From: JAFIEN01 sp051859505
Lineage (GTDB): Bacteria; Pseudomonadota; Alphaproteobacteria; Rhodobacterales; Rhodobacteraceae
Assembly (NCBI GenBank): GCA_051859505.1
Contig: JBHYFN010000011.1
Span: forward strand, 1-64,000
Direction of reading: 5' to 3'
Length of the DNA: 64,000 bases
The notes below the pieces were generated by a model that was given only the letters and a program-made list of their open reading frames with translations, was not told where the DNA came from and ran no database searches. How positions within the stretch are numbered: position 1 is the stretch's first letter; every line of letters starts with the position of its first letter. This document shows positions 10,062 to 17,767 of this stretch, piece after piece. A program made the translations under genes and the position numbers.

Positions 10062-10469
10062 ATGCCGGGGGATCTGCCCGACTACTACTTCCGGATCCGC
10101 GAGAACGGAGCCGCAGTGTTCCGGGTCGAGACCGAGAACCGGCAGCGGCGGATCGAGATGGACCAGATCGCCGTGGTCAACACCCGCAACGGCGAGATCC
10201 GCCCCCAGGGCAACCGGACCCTGAGCGACGGCGACCGCGCCGCGATCACCGATTGGCTGGCCGAACGGCAGGAGGTGATGCTGCGGCGCGAGGTGGATGA
10301 TCTCTTGCGCACGATCGACCATCTGAACCTGACGGCGCAATGGGTGCAGTCGCGCGCCACGCCCGAGCAGCTGGACGCGGTGACGGACCGGCTTCTGATG
10401 GCGATGCATGACCTGCGCAGCGTGCTGGTGCGCAAGAAGGCCGAGCGGCTGGGCAAGCCCGAAGGCTAG
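10062..10469 (+). CDS. Conserved hypothetical protein
   Basis: Protein of 135 residues that I do not recognise functionally. It is soluble, charged and without signal peptide. A beta-rich N-terminal half (YYFRIRENGAAVFRVETENR) is followed by a helical C-terminal half with many Arg/Leu (RREVDDLLRTIDHLNLTAQW). AAGGAG upstream gives a good ribosome-binding site. It follows the aminotransferase gene by 9 bases and is probably in the same transcript. The codon usage and RBS support a real gene. Confidence 0.75.
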   Translation: MPGDLPDYYFRIRENGAAVFRVETENRQRRIEMDQIAVVNTRNGEIRPQGNRTLSDGDRAAITDWLAERQEVMLRREVDDLLRTIDHLNLTAQWVQSRATPEQLDAVTDRLLMAMHDLRSVLVRKKAERLGKPEG

Positions 10470-10471
10470 GC

Positions 10472-11365
10472 CTATTTCGTCTCGGCTACGGCCGGGGTGA
10501 TCCGGCGCTTGAGGCTCGCCTCGCGCCAGGTGATGAAGCTGACGGCGGCCAGGATCAGGCTGCCGCCCGCGATGACCCAGACATCCACCGGCTCGGCAAA
10601 GAAAAGCGCGCCCATGCTGACGGCCCAGACCAGTTGCAGGAAGGTGACGGGCTGGGTCACGGTCAGGGGGGCTGCGGCGAAGGCGAAGGTCATCGTGTAA
10701 TGGCCGGCGGTGGCGAAGACGGCGGTGAGGAAGAACCAGCCCAGGATCTGCGGCGAGGGCGGCACCCAGACGGCGAGCGCCGCCGGAAGGAGGCCGATGG
10801 TCACGGTGATCGAGAGCATGCCGACGATCACGGTGGCGCTGACCTCGCCCGAGAGCTGCTTGGCGACAAGATATCCCACGGCGAACATGATTGCGGTGCC
10901 CAGCATTGCCAGATGACCGGGGTCGATCTCGCGCAGGCCGGGGCGCAGCACGATCAGCGCGCCGGCAAAGGCCGCGGCGATGGCCAGCAGGCGGCGGAGC
11001 GCAAAGCCCTCGCCCAGCACCAGCGCCGCGCCGATGGTCACAAGGACCGGGGTGAGATAGCCCATGGCCGTGACCTCGGCCAAGGGGATGCGGGTCATGG
11101 CGTAGAACCAGAAGATCACGCCCGCGGTATGGACCAGCCCCCGCAGCCCGAAGAGCGCGATCTGGCGGCGGGTCAGGCGGGCGGCCAGGATCGGGCCGAT
11201 CATCGGGATCAGGAAGGGGATGGCCAGCGCATAGCGCAGGAAGGCCGATTGCGCGGCGGGCACGGCAGTGCCCACATGTTTGACGATGGCCGTCATGCAG
11301 ACGAAGAGAAGCCCCGTCAGCACCATCCAGAGCACGGCGGCAAGGGGGCGCGGCTCAGCCGTCAT
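10472..11365 (-). CDS. EamA/DMT-family transporter
   Basis: Inner-membrane protein of 297 residues with about ten transmembrane helices in two repeated EamA halves, typical of the drug/metabolite transporter superfamily. The first half contains FLRYALAIPFLIPM and the second TQPVTFLQLVWAVSMGALFFAEP, a common EamA signature. Substrate unknown; related proteins export amino acids, riboflavin or metabolites. It ends two bases after the converging hypothetical gene. A second EamA gene lies at 15172-16083. Confidence 0.9.
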   Translation of the reverse strand: MTAEPRPLAAVLWMVLTGLLFVCMTAIVKHVGTAVPAAQSAFLRYALAIPFLIPMIGPILAARLTRRQIALFGLRGLVHTAGVIFWFYAMTRIPLAEVTAMGYLTPVLVTIGAALVLGEGFALRRLLAIAAAFAGALIVLRPGLREIDPGHLAMLGTAIMFAVGYLVAKQLSGEVSATVIVGMLSITVTIGLLPAALAVWVPPSPQILGWFFLTAVFATAGHYTMTFAFAAAPLTVTQPVTFLQLVWAVSMGALFFAEPVDVWVIAGGSLILAAVSFITWREASLKRRITPAVAETK

Positions 11366-11415
11366 GGCGCAGGGACCGGTCCGTCACCTTGCGCAAAGAT
11401 CCGGGCCGGGGACCC

Positions 11416-11433
11416 GGAATTTGTACAAATTCC
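11416..11433. repeat. 18-bp perfect palindrome (AAATTT-type)
   Basis: The left arm GGAATTTGT is followed directly by its reverse complement. It lies in the 118-base gap between the yebC stop (minus strand) and the start of the EamA gene, two bases from a second palindrome. It belongs to a set of AT-core palindromes with GC edges seen at several gene borders in this window. Possible roles are transcript end, operator or nucleoid protein site; none is proven. Confidence 0.7.
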
Positions 11434-11435
11434 GT

Positions 11436-11459
11436 GCGAGATTATGTGCATAATCTCGC
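11436..11459. repeat. Inverted repeat GCGAGATTAT/ATAATCTCGC downstream of yebC
   Basis: Perfect 10-base arms with a GTGC loop, adjacent to the preceding palindrome. On the minus strand both follow the yebC stop by 25 to 70 bases, the position expected for a terminator or 3'-end hairpin. There is no U-tract. A tandem pair of different perfect inverted repeats is unusual for a simple terminator. Confidence 0.65.
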
Positions 11460-11483
11460 CTGCCGGCCGACAGCTGCGCCGCG

Positions 11484-12233
11484 TCACGCAGCCTCGAACG
11501 CCGCCATCACCTCTTCCGAGGCCTCGAAATTCGTCGTCACGCTCTGCACGTCGTCATCATCCTCGAGCACCTCGACCAGCTTCATCAGCTTGGTCAAGGT
11601 CTCGAGATCGACCGGCGTGGTGGTCTGCGGCATCCAGACGAATTTCGTGCTTTCGGATTCACCCAGCGCCGCTTCCAGCGCCTGCGACACCTCGTGCAGA
11701 TCGGTCTGGGCGCAATAGATCAGATGCCCGTCCTCGTCGCTCTGCACATCCTCAGCGCCGGCCTCGATCGCGGCCATCAGCACGGTCTCGGCATCGCCCA
11801 CATCGGCGCGATAGGCGATCTCGCCCTTGCGGTCGAACATGAAGCCGACCGAGCCCGTCTCGCCCAGGTTGCCACCGTTCTTGCCGAAGGTGGAGCGCAC
11901 GGTCGAGGCGGTGCGGTTGCGGTTGTCGGTCATCGCCTCGACGATGACGGCCACGCCGCCGGGGCCATAGCCTTCGTAGCGGATTTCCTCGTAGGCGTCG
12001 GCATCGCCGCCCTGGCTTTTCTTGATCGCGCGCTCGATCACGTCCTTGGGCATGGAGGCCGCCTTGGCCTCTTTCACCGCAAGCCGCAGGCGGGGGTTCT
12101 TGTCGGGATCGGGATCACCCATCTTGGCCGCGACCGAGATCTCTTTCGACAGTTTGGAAAAGATCTTCGAGCGGACCTTGTCCTGCTTGCCCTTGCGATG
12201 CTGGATATTCGCCCATTTGGAATGGCCGGCCAT
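11484..12233 (-). CDS. yebC: YebC/PmpR-family protein
   Basis: Protein of 249 residues, full family length. It opens with [18 protein letters not shown] and contains [12 protein letters not shown] and [23 protein letters not shown], all diagnostic. YebC-type proteins were long annotated as transcriptional regulators. More recent work assigns many of them a role in relieving ribosome stalling at proline stretches. Which applies here cannot be read from sequence. Two palindromes follow the gene and a REP-like pair lies just upstream of its start. Confidence 0.96.
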   Translation of the reverse strand: MAGHSKWANIQHRKGKQDKVRSKIFSKLSKEISVAAKMGDPDPDKNPRLRLAVKEAKAASMPKDVIERAIKKSQGGDADAYEEIRYEGYGPGGVAVIVEAMTDNRNRTASTVRSTFGKNGGNLGETGSVGFMFDRKGEIAYRADVGDAETVLMAAIEAGAEDVQSDEDGHLIYCAQTDLHEVSQALEAALGESESTKFVWMPQTTTPVDLETLTKLMKLVEVLEDDDDVQSVTTNFEASEEVMAAFEAA

Positions 12234-12320
12234 GGTGCCTCCGGTTCTTGCCCTGCTGCTGACCTGCGCCTCTTACCCGAGAGGCGCGGGGGGCGGCAAG
12301 TGGGCAGGCGGCGGCCGTAT

Positions 12321-12373
12321 GGTGGGCTTTGCCCACCCTACCGGACAGGGCGTAGGGTGGGCGAAGCCCACGC
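12321..12373. repeat. REP-like inverted pair (GTGGGCTTTGCCCACCCTAC type)
   Basis: The left copy has GGTGGGC-TTT-GCCCACC followed by CTAC. The right copy is GTAGGGTGGGC-GAA-GCCCAC in inverted orientation. Each copy is itself a hairpin, and the two face each other across about ten bases. This GTAGGGTGGGC-type sequence is a dispersed repeat seen in many bacteria. Here it lies downstream of the small lipoprotein gene ending at 12403. No REP-associated transposase is present in the window. Confidence 0.7.
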
Positions 12374-12402
12374 GCCCCCCAAGAAGGCAGCACGCCCCTT
12401 GA

Positions 12403-12819
12403 TCAGGGCCGCCCCTCGAACCAGCCCGTGCCCGCCGTGCCGCTGACCTGAACCCGCGCGCGGGTGGTGCCTGCGGGCAACTCCCGCACCACCAGTTCGC
12501 CGGTATAGTTGGGCGCAAACAGGATCTCGCCCATCTGCGGATCAACCGGCGCCAGATAAGCGACCGAGACGAACTCCACGTCCCGGCAGCCCCGCACCGG
12601 CGTTTCCCAGTTCGCAAGCTCTGCCGTTCCCGCAGGCGCGTCGATGATGCAGGAGGGCCGTCCGCCCGAAAAGGCCAGCGTCACGCTGTTGCCCCGGATC
12701 GCCGCCGCATAGGGGGCGGCCACGGGAAAGCCGTCAGCCTCGAATGCCGGCTCTTCGGCCGCCGGTTCCATGCAGCCCACCAGAGCCGCAGAGGCCGCCA
12801 CCATCGCAAATCTCTTCAT
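12403..12819 (-). CDS. Small lipoprotein, paralogue of the upstream gene
   Basis: Predicted lipoprotein of 138 residues. The start at 12819 has a strong AGGAG site and gives the signal MKRFAMVAASAALVGC, with lipobox Cys at about residue 16. The mature part contains SCIIDAPAGT, WETPVRGC and VEFVSVAYL, matching the pattern of the neighbouring protein (VCTVRPDPGT, WEAASTSC, VSFLNVRY) with both Cys aligned. The two Cys may form a disulphide in the periplasm. Function unknown; a tandem duplication is inferred. Confidence 0.72.
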   Translation of the reverse strand: MKRFAMVAASAALVGCMEPAAEEPAFEADGFPVAAPYAAAIRGNSVTLAFSGGRPSCIIDAPAGTAELANWETPVRGCRDVEFVSVAYLAPVDPQMGEILFAPNYTGELVVRELPAGTTRARVQVSGTAGTGWFEGRP

Positions 12820-12883
12820 CGCAAACTCCTTGCAACACCCTCGGGCCATCCGCCCTTCAGCCGCCCTCGGCCCGGGCACCCGG

Positions 12884-13345
12884 CTATTCGGCCGGCGGCC
12901 AAACGCAGCATCCGCCCGGGACCCCCACAAATCCGGCCCCGCCTTCGCCCGTGTCGAAGACCACCTCGATCACCCGCGCATCCGCCGCGCGCCCCGGCGT
13001 GGAGAGCTCGCCCCCGAAGGAATAGGTATCCTCCACCCTGAGGGTCGACAGCGAGGTGCCATCCGGCATCTCCATCGAATGGTTCTCGAACCGGTAGCGC
13101 ACGTTCAGAAAGCTTACCCTCGGGCAGGATGTCGACGCCGCCTCCCATTCCTCGCCCCGGACCGTGCCGGGATCGGGCCGCACCGTGCAGACCTGCCCGT
13201 CAGGATAGCTCAGCCGGACCTCTTCGCCCAGGAGTTCCGCGGCGATGGGCACTTCGCCGCGCGCGACGAACCGGCCCTCATCGTCGCCCGACATGCAGGC
13301 CGCAAGCGCCACAACGGGCAAAGACAGGATCCACCGCACCGACAT
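12884..13345 (-). CDS. Small lipoprotein, paralogue of the downstream gene
   Basis: Predicted lipoprotein of 153 residues. The signal sequence MSVRWILSLPVVALAAC carries a lipobox. An ATG at 13363 would add six residues. The mature chain has VCTVRPDPGT, WEAASTSC and FLNVRYRFENHS, which align by eye with the paralogue 64 bases downstream. It ends in a Gly/Cys-rich tail (GVPGGCCVWPP) that the paralogue lacks. The pair is probably a two-gene unit on the minus strand. Function unknown. Confidence 0.72.
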   Translation of the reverse strand: MSVRWILSLPVVALAACMSGDDEGRFVARGEVPIAAELLGEEVRLSYPDGQVCTVRPDPGTVRGEEWEAASTSCPRVSFLNVRYRFENHSMEMPDGTSLSTLRVEDTYSFGGELSTPGRAADARVIEVVFDTGEGGAGFVGVPGGCCVWPPAE

Positions 13346-13393
13346 GGGACGATGCTTGAGCATCCCCCCCGGTCTGGCAAGCCCTTTTTCGCC

Positions 13394-15172
13394 TCAGAGC
13401 GGAAAGAACAGCGGGATCACCACCGCCATCGTCACCGCCGCGATCAGGTTCAGCGGCAGGCCGATCCGCAGGAAATCGGTGAAGCGATAGCCGCCCGGCC
13501 CATAGACCAGCGTATTGGTCTGATAGCCGATGGGCGTGGCGAAACTGGCACTCGCCCCGAACATCACCGCCACGATCAGCGGGCGCGGATCGACGCCAAG
13601 CGTCTGGGCAAGGCCGATGGCGATGGGTGTCAGGATCACCGCGATGGCGTTGTTCGACACGATCTCGGTCAGGAAGGACGCGATCAGATAGATGCAGAGC
13701 ACCAGCACCATCCCCGACACGCCGACAAGCGAGGGGGCGAGTGCATTGACCATCATCTCGACCGCGCCCGAGTGATCGAGCCCCGCCCCCACCGCCAGCA
13801 TCCCGAAGATCAGCGCCAGAAGCCGCCCGTCGACATAGCCCAAGGCCTCGTCGGCATCGATGCAGCGCGTCACCAGAACGATGGCCACGCCGATGAAGGA
13901 CAAAACCGCAATCGGCGCGATGCCCAGGGCCGACAGCACGACAATCCCCACCAGAACCCCGATCACGATGGGCGCATGGGTCCGCCGGTAGGCCCGCGCC
14001 TTGGGATGGCTGACATCGACAAGATCCATATCCGTCGCCAGCCGCTGGATATCCTCGGCCGCCCCCTCAAGCAGAAGCGTATCGCCCACCCGCACCACCA
14101 GATCGTCGATCTGCCGGCCGATGTTGCGGTCGCGCCGGTGGACGGCCAAAGTATAGACGCCGTAGCGCCGCCGCAGGCGCAGATCGCCCAGCCGCCGGCC
14201 GACCATCTTGCAATTGGGCGTGATCAGCACCTCGACCGTCGTCGTCTCGACCGCCGAGACCTGATCGACGCGCTTGAGCGCCTTGTTGGCCTGCAGCGAC
14301 AGAAGCTCGGTCATCGCCGTGCGCAGCACCACACGGTCGCCCACCTGCAGCGTCACCCCCGTCAGGTCGCGCCGGAGCGAGGCATCACCCCGGATCACGT
14401 CGATCAGCCGCACGCCGTCGCGCTTGAAAAGCTGCACCGACAGCACCTCGCGCCCGATCAGGTTGCTGTCGGGGGGGATGACGGCCTCGGTGAAATAGCG
14501 CATCCGGCTCTTGTCGGTGAGCACATTGGCCATGCTGGCCCGGTCGGGCAGCAGGTAGCGCGCGAAAAGCGCCAGATAGGTCACGCCCACGGCGCAAAGG
14601 ACAAGGCCCACCCCGGTGATCTCGAACACATGGAAGGCGGCCTGCCCCTGGGCCTGGGCCACACCATCGACCAGCAGGTTGGTCGAGGTGCCGATCAGCG
14701 TCACCGTGCCCCCGAGGATCGAGAAATAGCTGAGCGGGATCAGCATCTTCGAGGCCGAAAGCTTGAGCTTCTGCCCCAGCCGGACAAAGATCGGCATGAA
14801 GACGACGACGATGGGCGTGTTGTTGACGAAGGCCGACAGGCCCAGCACCGTGCCCGTCAGCGATCCCAGCGTGGCGGCGGGCCGCGCCTCGACATGACGC
14901 GCCGCAAGGCCCGAGATCCAGTCCAGCGCCCCGGTCCGCACCAGCGCGCCGACGATGATGAAGAGCGCGGCAATCGTCCAGGGGGCCGTGTTGGAGAAGA
15001 CGGCATAGGCCGCCTGTTCGGGCAGGATGCCAAGGATCAGCATGCTCACCGCGCCGGTGATCGCCACCACCTCGACCGGAAAGGCCTCGCGCAGGAAGGC
15101 CAGGAACATCACCGCCACGATGCCCAGCGCGACATAGGCCTCGACCTCGGGCGCAAGTTCGATGCCGAACAT
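13394..15172 (-). CDS. SLC13/DASS-family anion permease with TrkA-C domains
   Basis: Inner-membrane permease of 592 residues. N-terminal helices include SAFVNNTPIVVVFMP. The middle cytoplasmic part holds two TrkA-C (RCK-C)-like domains (about 210-390; FKRDGVRLIDVIRG, TLQVGDRVVLR, VRVGDTLLLEG). C-terminal helices contain SNNAIAVILTPIAIGLA and GYQTNTLVYGPGGYRF, the DASS signatures. Such proteins move sulfate, dicarboxylates or other anions with Na+ or H+. Substrate is not evident here. Its start codon overlaps the stop of the upstream EamA gene by one base (TGATG), so the two are probably co-translated. Confidence 0.92.
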   Translation of the reverse strand: MFGIELAPEVEAYVALGIVAVMFLAFLREAFPVEVVAITGAVSMLILGILPEQAAYAVFSNTAPWTIAALFIIVGALVRTGALDWISGLAARHVEARPAATLGSLTGTVLGLSAFVNNTPIVVVFMPIFVRLGQKLKLSASKMLIPLSYFSILGGTVTLIGTSTNLLVDGVAQAQGQAAFHVFEITGVGLVLCAVGVTYLALFARYLLPDRASMANVLTDKSRMRYFTEAVIPPDSNLIGREVLSVQLFKRDGVRLIDVIRGDASLRRDLTGVTLQVGDRVVLRTAMTELLSLQANKALKRVDQVSAVETTTVEVLITPNCKMVGRRLGDLRLRRRYGVYTLAVHRRDRNIGRQIDDLVVRVGDTLLLEGAAEDIQRLATDMDLVDVSHPKARAYRRTHAPIVIGVLVGIVVLSALGIAPIAVLSFIGVAIVLVTRCIDADEALGYVDGRLLALIFGMLAVGAGLDHSGAVEMMVNALAPSLVGVSGMVLVLCIYLIASFLTEIVSNNAIAVILTPIAIGLAQTLGVDPRPLIVAVMFGASASFATPIGYQTNTLVYGPGGYRFTDFLRIGLPLNLIAAVTMAVVIPLFFPL

Positions 15173-16083
15173 CAGACGGACCTTTCCGCAAGGGGCACCA
15201 GCCGGGGCCGCGGCGTGACAAGCGCCAGCCCCGCCAGCATCAGGACCAGCGCCGCCCAGACCCAGCCCGAGAACCTCTCACCCAGGATCACCATGGCCCA
15301 GATCACTCCCGTTCCTGTCACGATATACGATGTCTGGGCCGCGAAGACAGCACCGGCATTCTGCGCCAGCCAGACATAGGCCACATAAGCCACCGCATGG
15401 ATCGCGGCCGAGGCAACCAGCGCAAGCTCGGCCGCGCCCCAGGGGGCGGCAAGGGGATTGATCCAGAAACCCGTGATCAGCGCTGCCGGCAACACGATCA
15501 CCGCGCTCAGGATCGAGGCAAGGCACATCGTCTGCAGCGCATCCATGCCGCCCATGTCGCTGCCCGCGACATAATTCCCCTCGATCGCATAGAACAGCGG
15601 CCCGATCAGCGCGATGGGAATGACGGCGATCATCGCGCGGTCGGGCAGGCTGGCCTCGGGCAGGGCGATCAGCGCCACGCCCGCGATGCCCAAGAGAAGG
15701 CCCAGCACGCGCAAGCCGCTCAGCCGGTCCATCCCCAGCGCCAGCGCGATCGGGAAAGAGATCAGCGGCACAGAGGAGATCAGGATCGACATGATCCCCG
15801 CCGGAAGATGGGTGACAGAGTGATAGAAGGTGATCCCCGGAATGATCGAGCCGGTCAGCGCGATGATCAGGGCAAAGCGCAGGCCGGCCCGGGTCAGCAC
15901 CAGCCCCCTGCCCCGCAGCGCCAGGAGCCCCCCCAGGATCAGCGCCCCCAGGGTGAATTGCCAGAACATCAGCCCCAGATGCTTGTAGCCGGTCGAGACA
16001 GAGATCTTGCCCAGAACCTGGCTCGACCCCCAGGAGAGGCCGCAGAACAGAAGCACGAGGAGGAAGGGCAGGTTCTGACGCAA
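15172..16083 (-). CDS. EamA/DMT-family transporter, second copy
   Basis: Ten-helix transporter of 303 residues with two EamA repeats (opening LFCGLSWGSSQVLGKISV; second repeat AQTSYIVTGTGVIWAMVILGERFSG). The SSVPLISFPIALALGMD segment is typical of this family. It lies between a YmdB-type gene (12-base gap) and the SLC13 permease (one-base overlap), so three minus-strand genes form a likely transcript. Substrate unknown. Confidence 0.9.
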   Translation of the reverse strand: MRQNLPFLLVLLFCGLSWGSSQVLGKISVSTGYKHLGLMFWQFTLGALILGGLLALRGRGLVLTRAGLRFALIIALTGSIIPGITFYHSVTHLPAGIMSILISSVPLISFPIALALGMDRLSGLRVLGLLLGIAGVALIALPEASLPDRAMIAVIPIALIGPLFYAIEGNYVAGSDMGGMDALQTMCLASILSAVIVLPAALITGFWINPLAAPWGAAELALVASAAIHAVAYVAYVWLAQNAGAVFAAQTSYIVTGTGVIWAMVILGERFSGWVWAALVLMLAGLALVTPRPRLVPLAERSV

Positions 16084-16095
16084 GGTGCGAGGGCC

Positions 16096-16908
16096 TCAGG
16101 GTGCCGAGGGCGACAGCGCGCCGCCCTGCCGGACCATGACGATGCGGGTGGCACGGCCGGTGCGGTCGTCGGTCTCGACATAAAGGCCCGAAAGCGTGGC
16201 GGGGCCGGTCGCGGGGGTGAAACGCTCTTTCGGCATGCCGGTCACGAATCGGCGCAGCGGCTCGGCCTTGTCCATGCCGATGACGGAATTGTAGTCGCCG
16301 CACATGCCGGCATCGCTCTGGTAGGCGGTACCGCGCGGCAGGATCATCGCGTCCGAGGTGGGCACATGGGTATGGGTGCCGACGGCGATGCTGGCCCGCC
16401 CGTCGCACCAATGGCCCAGCGCCATCTTCTCGGAAGTGGCCTCGCAATGGATGTCGATCAGGCTGGCCTGCACCATGCCGCCGGGCGGATGGGCGCGCAG
16501 CACCGGATCAAGTGCCGAGAAGGGATCGTCGAAGGGCCGCTTCATGAAGACCTGCCCCAGCACCTGCGCCACAAGCACCTTGCGGCCCTGCGTCGCCTCG
16601 AACACCCGCGCGCCGTGGCCGGGGGCGGATTTGGCGAAATTCAGCGGGCGCAGGATGCGGGGCTCGGTCTCGATGAAGGAGAGCATCTCCTTCTGGTCGA
16701 AGGCATGGTCCCCCAGGGTAAGGACATCGGCCCCGGCCGCCAGCAGGATGCGCGCATGTTCCGGCGAAAGCCCGGCCCCGGAGGTGGTGTTCTCGGCATT
16801 CACGACGACGAAATCCAGCCGCCAGTCGGCGCGCAGCCGCGGCAGCGCCTCGGCCACGGCGCTGCGGCCGGCCCGGCCCATCACATCGCCCAGAAACAGG
16901 ATCCTCAT
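16096..16908 (-). CDS. YmdB-family metallophosphoesterase (TIGR00282 type)
   Basis: Calcineurin-like phosphoesterase of 270 residues. Metal-binding motifs in order are LFLGDVMGRAG, VVNAENTTSGAG, LGDHAFDQKE, LIDIHCEA and VGTHTHVPTSD. This is the YmdB/TIGR00282 arrangement. Members hydrolyse 2',3'-cyclic nucleotides in vitro and influence biofilm and RNA metabolism in Bacillus. The role in alphaproteobacteria is not settled. It is first in a leftward group with the EamA and SLC13 genes. The 268-base region upstream holds two near-identical palindromes. Confidence 0.9.
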   Translation of the reverse strand: MRILFLGDVMGRAGRSAVAEALPRLRADWRLDFVVVNAENTTSGAGLSPEHARILLAAGADVLTLGDHAFDQKEMLSFIETEPRILRPLNFAKSAPGHGARVFEATQGRKVLVAQVLGQVFMKRPFDDPFSALDPVLRAHPPGGMVQASLIDIHCEATSEKMALGHWCDGRASIAVGTHTHVPTSDAMILPRGTAYQSDAGMCGDYNSVIGMDKAEPLRRFVTGMPKERFTPATGPATLSGLYVETDDRTGRATRIVMVRQGGALSPSAP

Positions 16909-17006
16909 GAGGGCCGAGCCTTAGGGCCGGGCGCGGCCATAAGCAAGATGCGCGCGAGGCGATCCCGGGGCCACCGCGGCGGGATGATGCGCCGAGGGCC
17001 GGGATG

Positions 17007-17038
17007 GGGGGCAGAAATTTGGCCAAATTTCTGCCCCC
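17007..17038. repeat. 32-bp perfect palindrome, GGCAGAAATTTGG type, copy 1
   Basis: The arm GGGGGCAGAAATTTGG is directly followed by its reverse complement with no loop. It lies upstream of the YmdB-type gene and downstream (minus strand) of the cyclo-ligase gene. The inner 26 bases are identical to the copy at 17138-17163. The region between the two copies has no convincing gene. Confidence 0.85.
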
Positions 17039-17137
17039 GGCCACCGTGGCGCAAGGCCTGGATCCGGTCGCTTGCCCGAACCCGGGTCTTGCCCGGAGCG
17101 CACGAGAGGCGAAGCAGACCACGGGCGGGGGCAGGGC

Positions 17138-17163
17138 GGCAGAAATTTGGCCAAATTTCTGCC
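17138..17163. repeat. 26-bp perfect palindrome, GGCAGAAATTTGG type, copy 2
   Basis: Same core as the copy 130 bases to the left: GGCAGAAATTTGG followed by its reverse complement. It lies 14 bases beyond the cyclo-ligase stop on the minus strand, so it could be a 3'-end hairpin for that gene. There is no U-tract. Being perfectly symmetric, it could equally bind a dimeric protein. Confidence 0.85.
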
Positions 17164-17176
17164 CCGGCGGCCGCGC

Positions 17177-17767
17177 TCAGCCCTGCCCCCGATCCGGCAC
17201 GATCACCCCCCTCTCGGTCACGATCAGGTCAAGCGGCTGGTCCGTCGGCTCAAGCGGCAGCGCATCATCCTGCTGCGCCGCCCAGGCAAAGCCGATCGCC
17301 AGCACCGGCCCCGCGGCGCGCAAGGCCTCGAGCGTGCGGTCATAGAACCCCCCGCCATAGCCCAGCCGTCCGCCTGCGCCGGTAAAGGCCACCAGCGGCA
17401 CGACCACGACCTCGGGCCGGATCCACTCCCCCGCCTCAGGCACAAGGGCGCCGAATTCCCCCACGACCATGGCCCCGCCCGGCTCCCATCGGCGAAACCG
17501 CAGCGCCCTGCCCCGCCCGATGATCACCGGCACGCAGACAGGCCCATGCACAGCCGCCTCGGCCATCGCCGGGGCGGGGTCGATCTCGGAGCGCATCGCC
17601 ATGTAGCCGGCCAGCGGCCGCCCCCGATGGCCCTCCAGCACCTTACCGAGCACCGCAGAGGGGGCGTGCGCTGCCTCATGCGCCGCCTCATGCGCCGCCT
17701 TGCGCCGGGCGAAGGCGGCCTTGCGCGCCTCCGCCTTGATCGCCGCAAGATCGCGCGCCGCGCTCAA
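17177..17767 (-). CDS. 5-formyltetrahydrofolate cyclo-ligase
   Basis: ATP-dependent conversion of 5-formyl-THF to 5,10-methenyl-THF. The protein has 196 residues. The family signature GGRLGYGGGFYDRTL is followed by AIGFAWAAQ. The N terminus (AAIKAEARKAAFARRKAAHE) is typical, but contains a short in-frame duplication (HEAAHEAAHA) from a 12-base tandem repeat. The start is taken as TTG at 17767, overlapping the mgtE stop (TTGA), which implies translational coupling behind mgtE. A slightly different start is possible. Confidence 0.9.
   Translation of the reverse strand: MSAARDLAAIKAEARKAAFARRKAAHEAAHEAAHAPSAVLGKVLEGHRGRPLAGYMAMRSEIDPAPAMAEAAVHGPVCVPVIIGRGRALRFRRWEPGGAMVVGEFGALVPEAGEWIRPEVVVVPLVAFTGAGGRLGYGGGFYDRTLEALRAAGPVLAIGFAWAAQQDDALPLEPTDQPLDLIVTERGVIVPDRGQG

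Noticed and set aside
12770..15379. 869-codon plus-strand open frame
   Set aside because: Antisense to the SLC13 permease and lipoprotein genes; low-complexity composition, no family motif, no ribosome-binding site of note.
17004..17345. Short open frames with the repeated peptide RNLAKFLP or EIWPNFCP
   Set aside because: The repeated peptide comes only from the two identical palindromes; no other coding signal.
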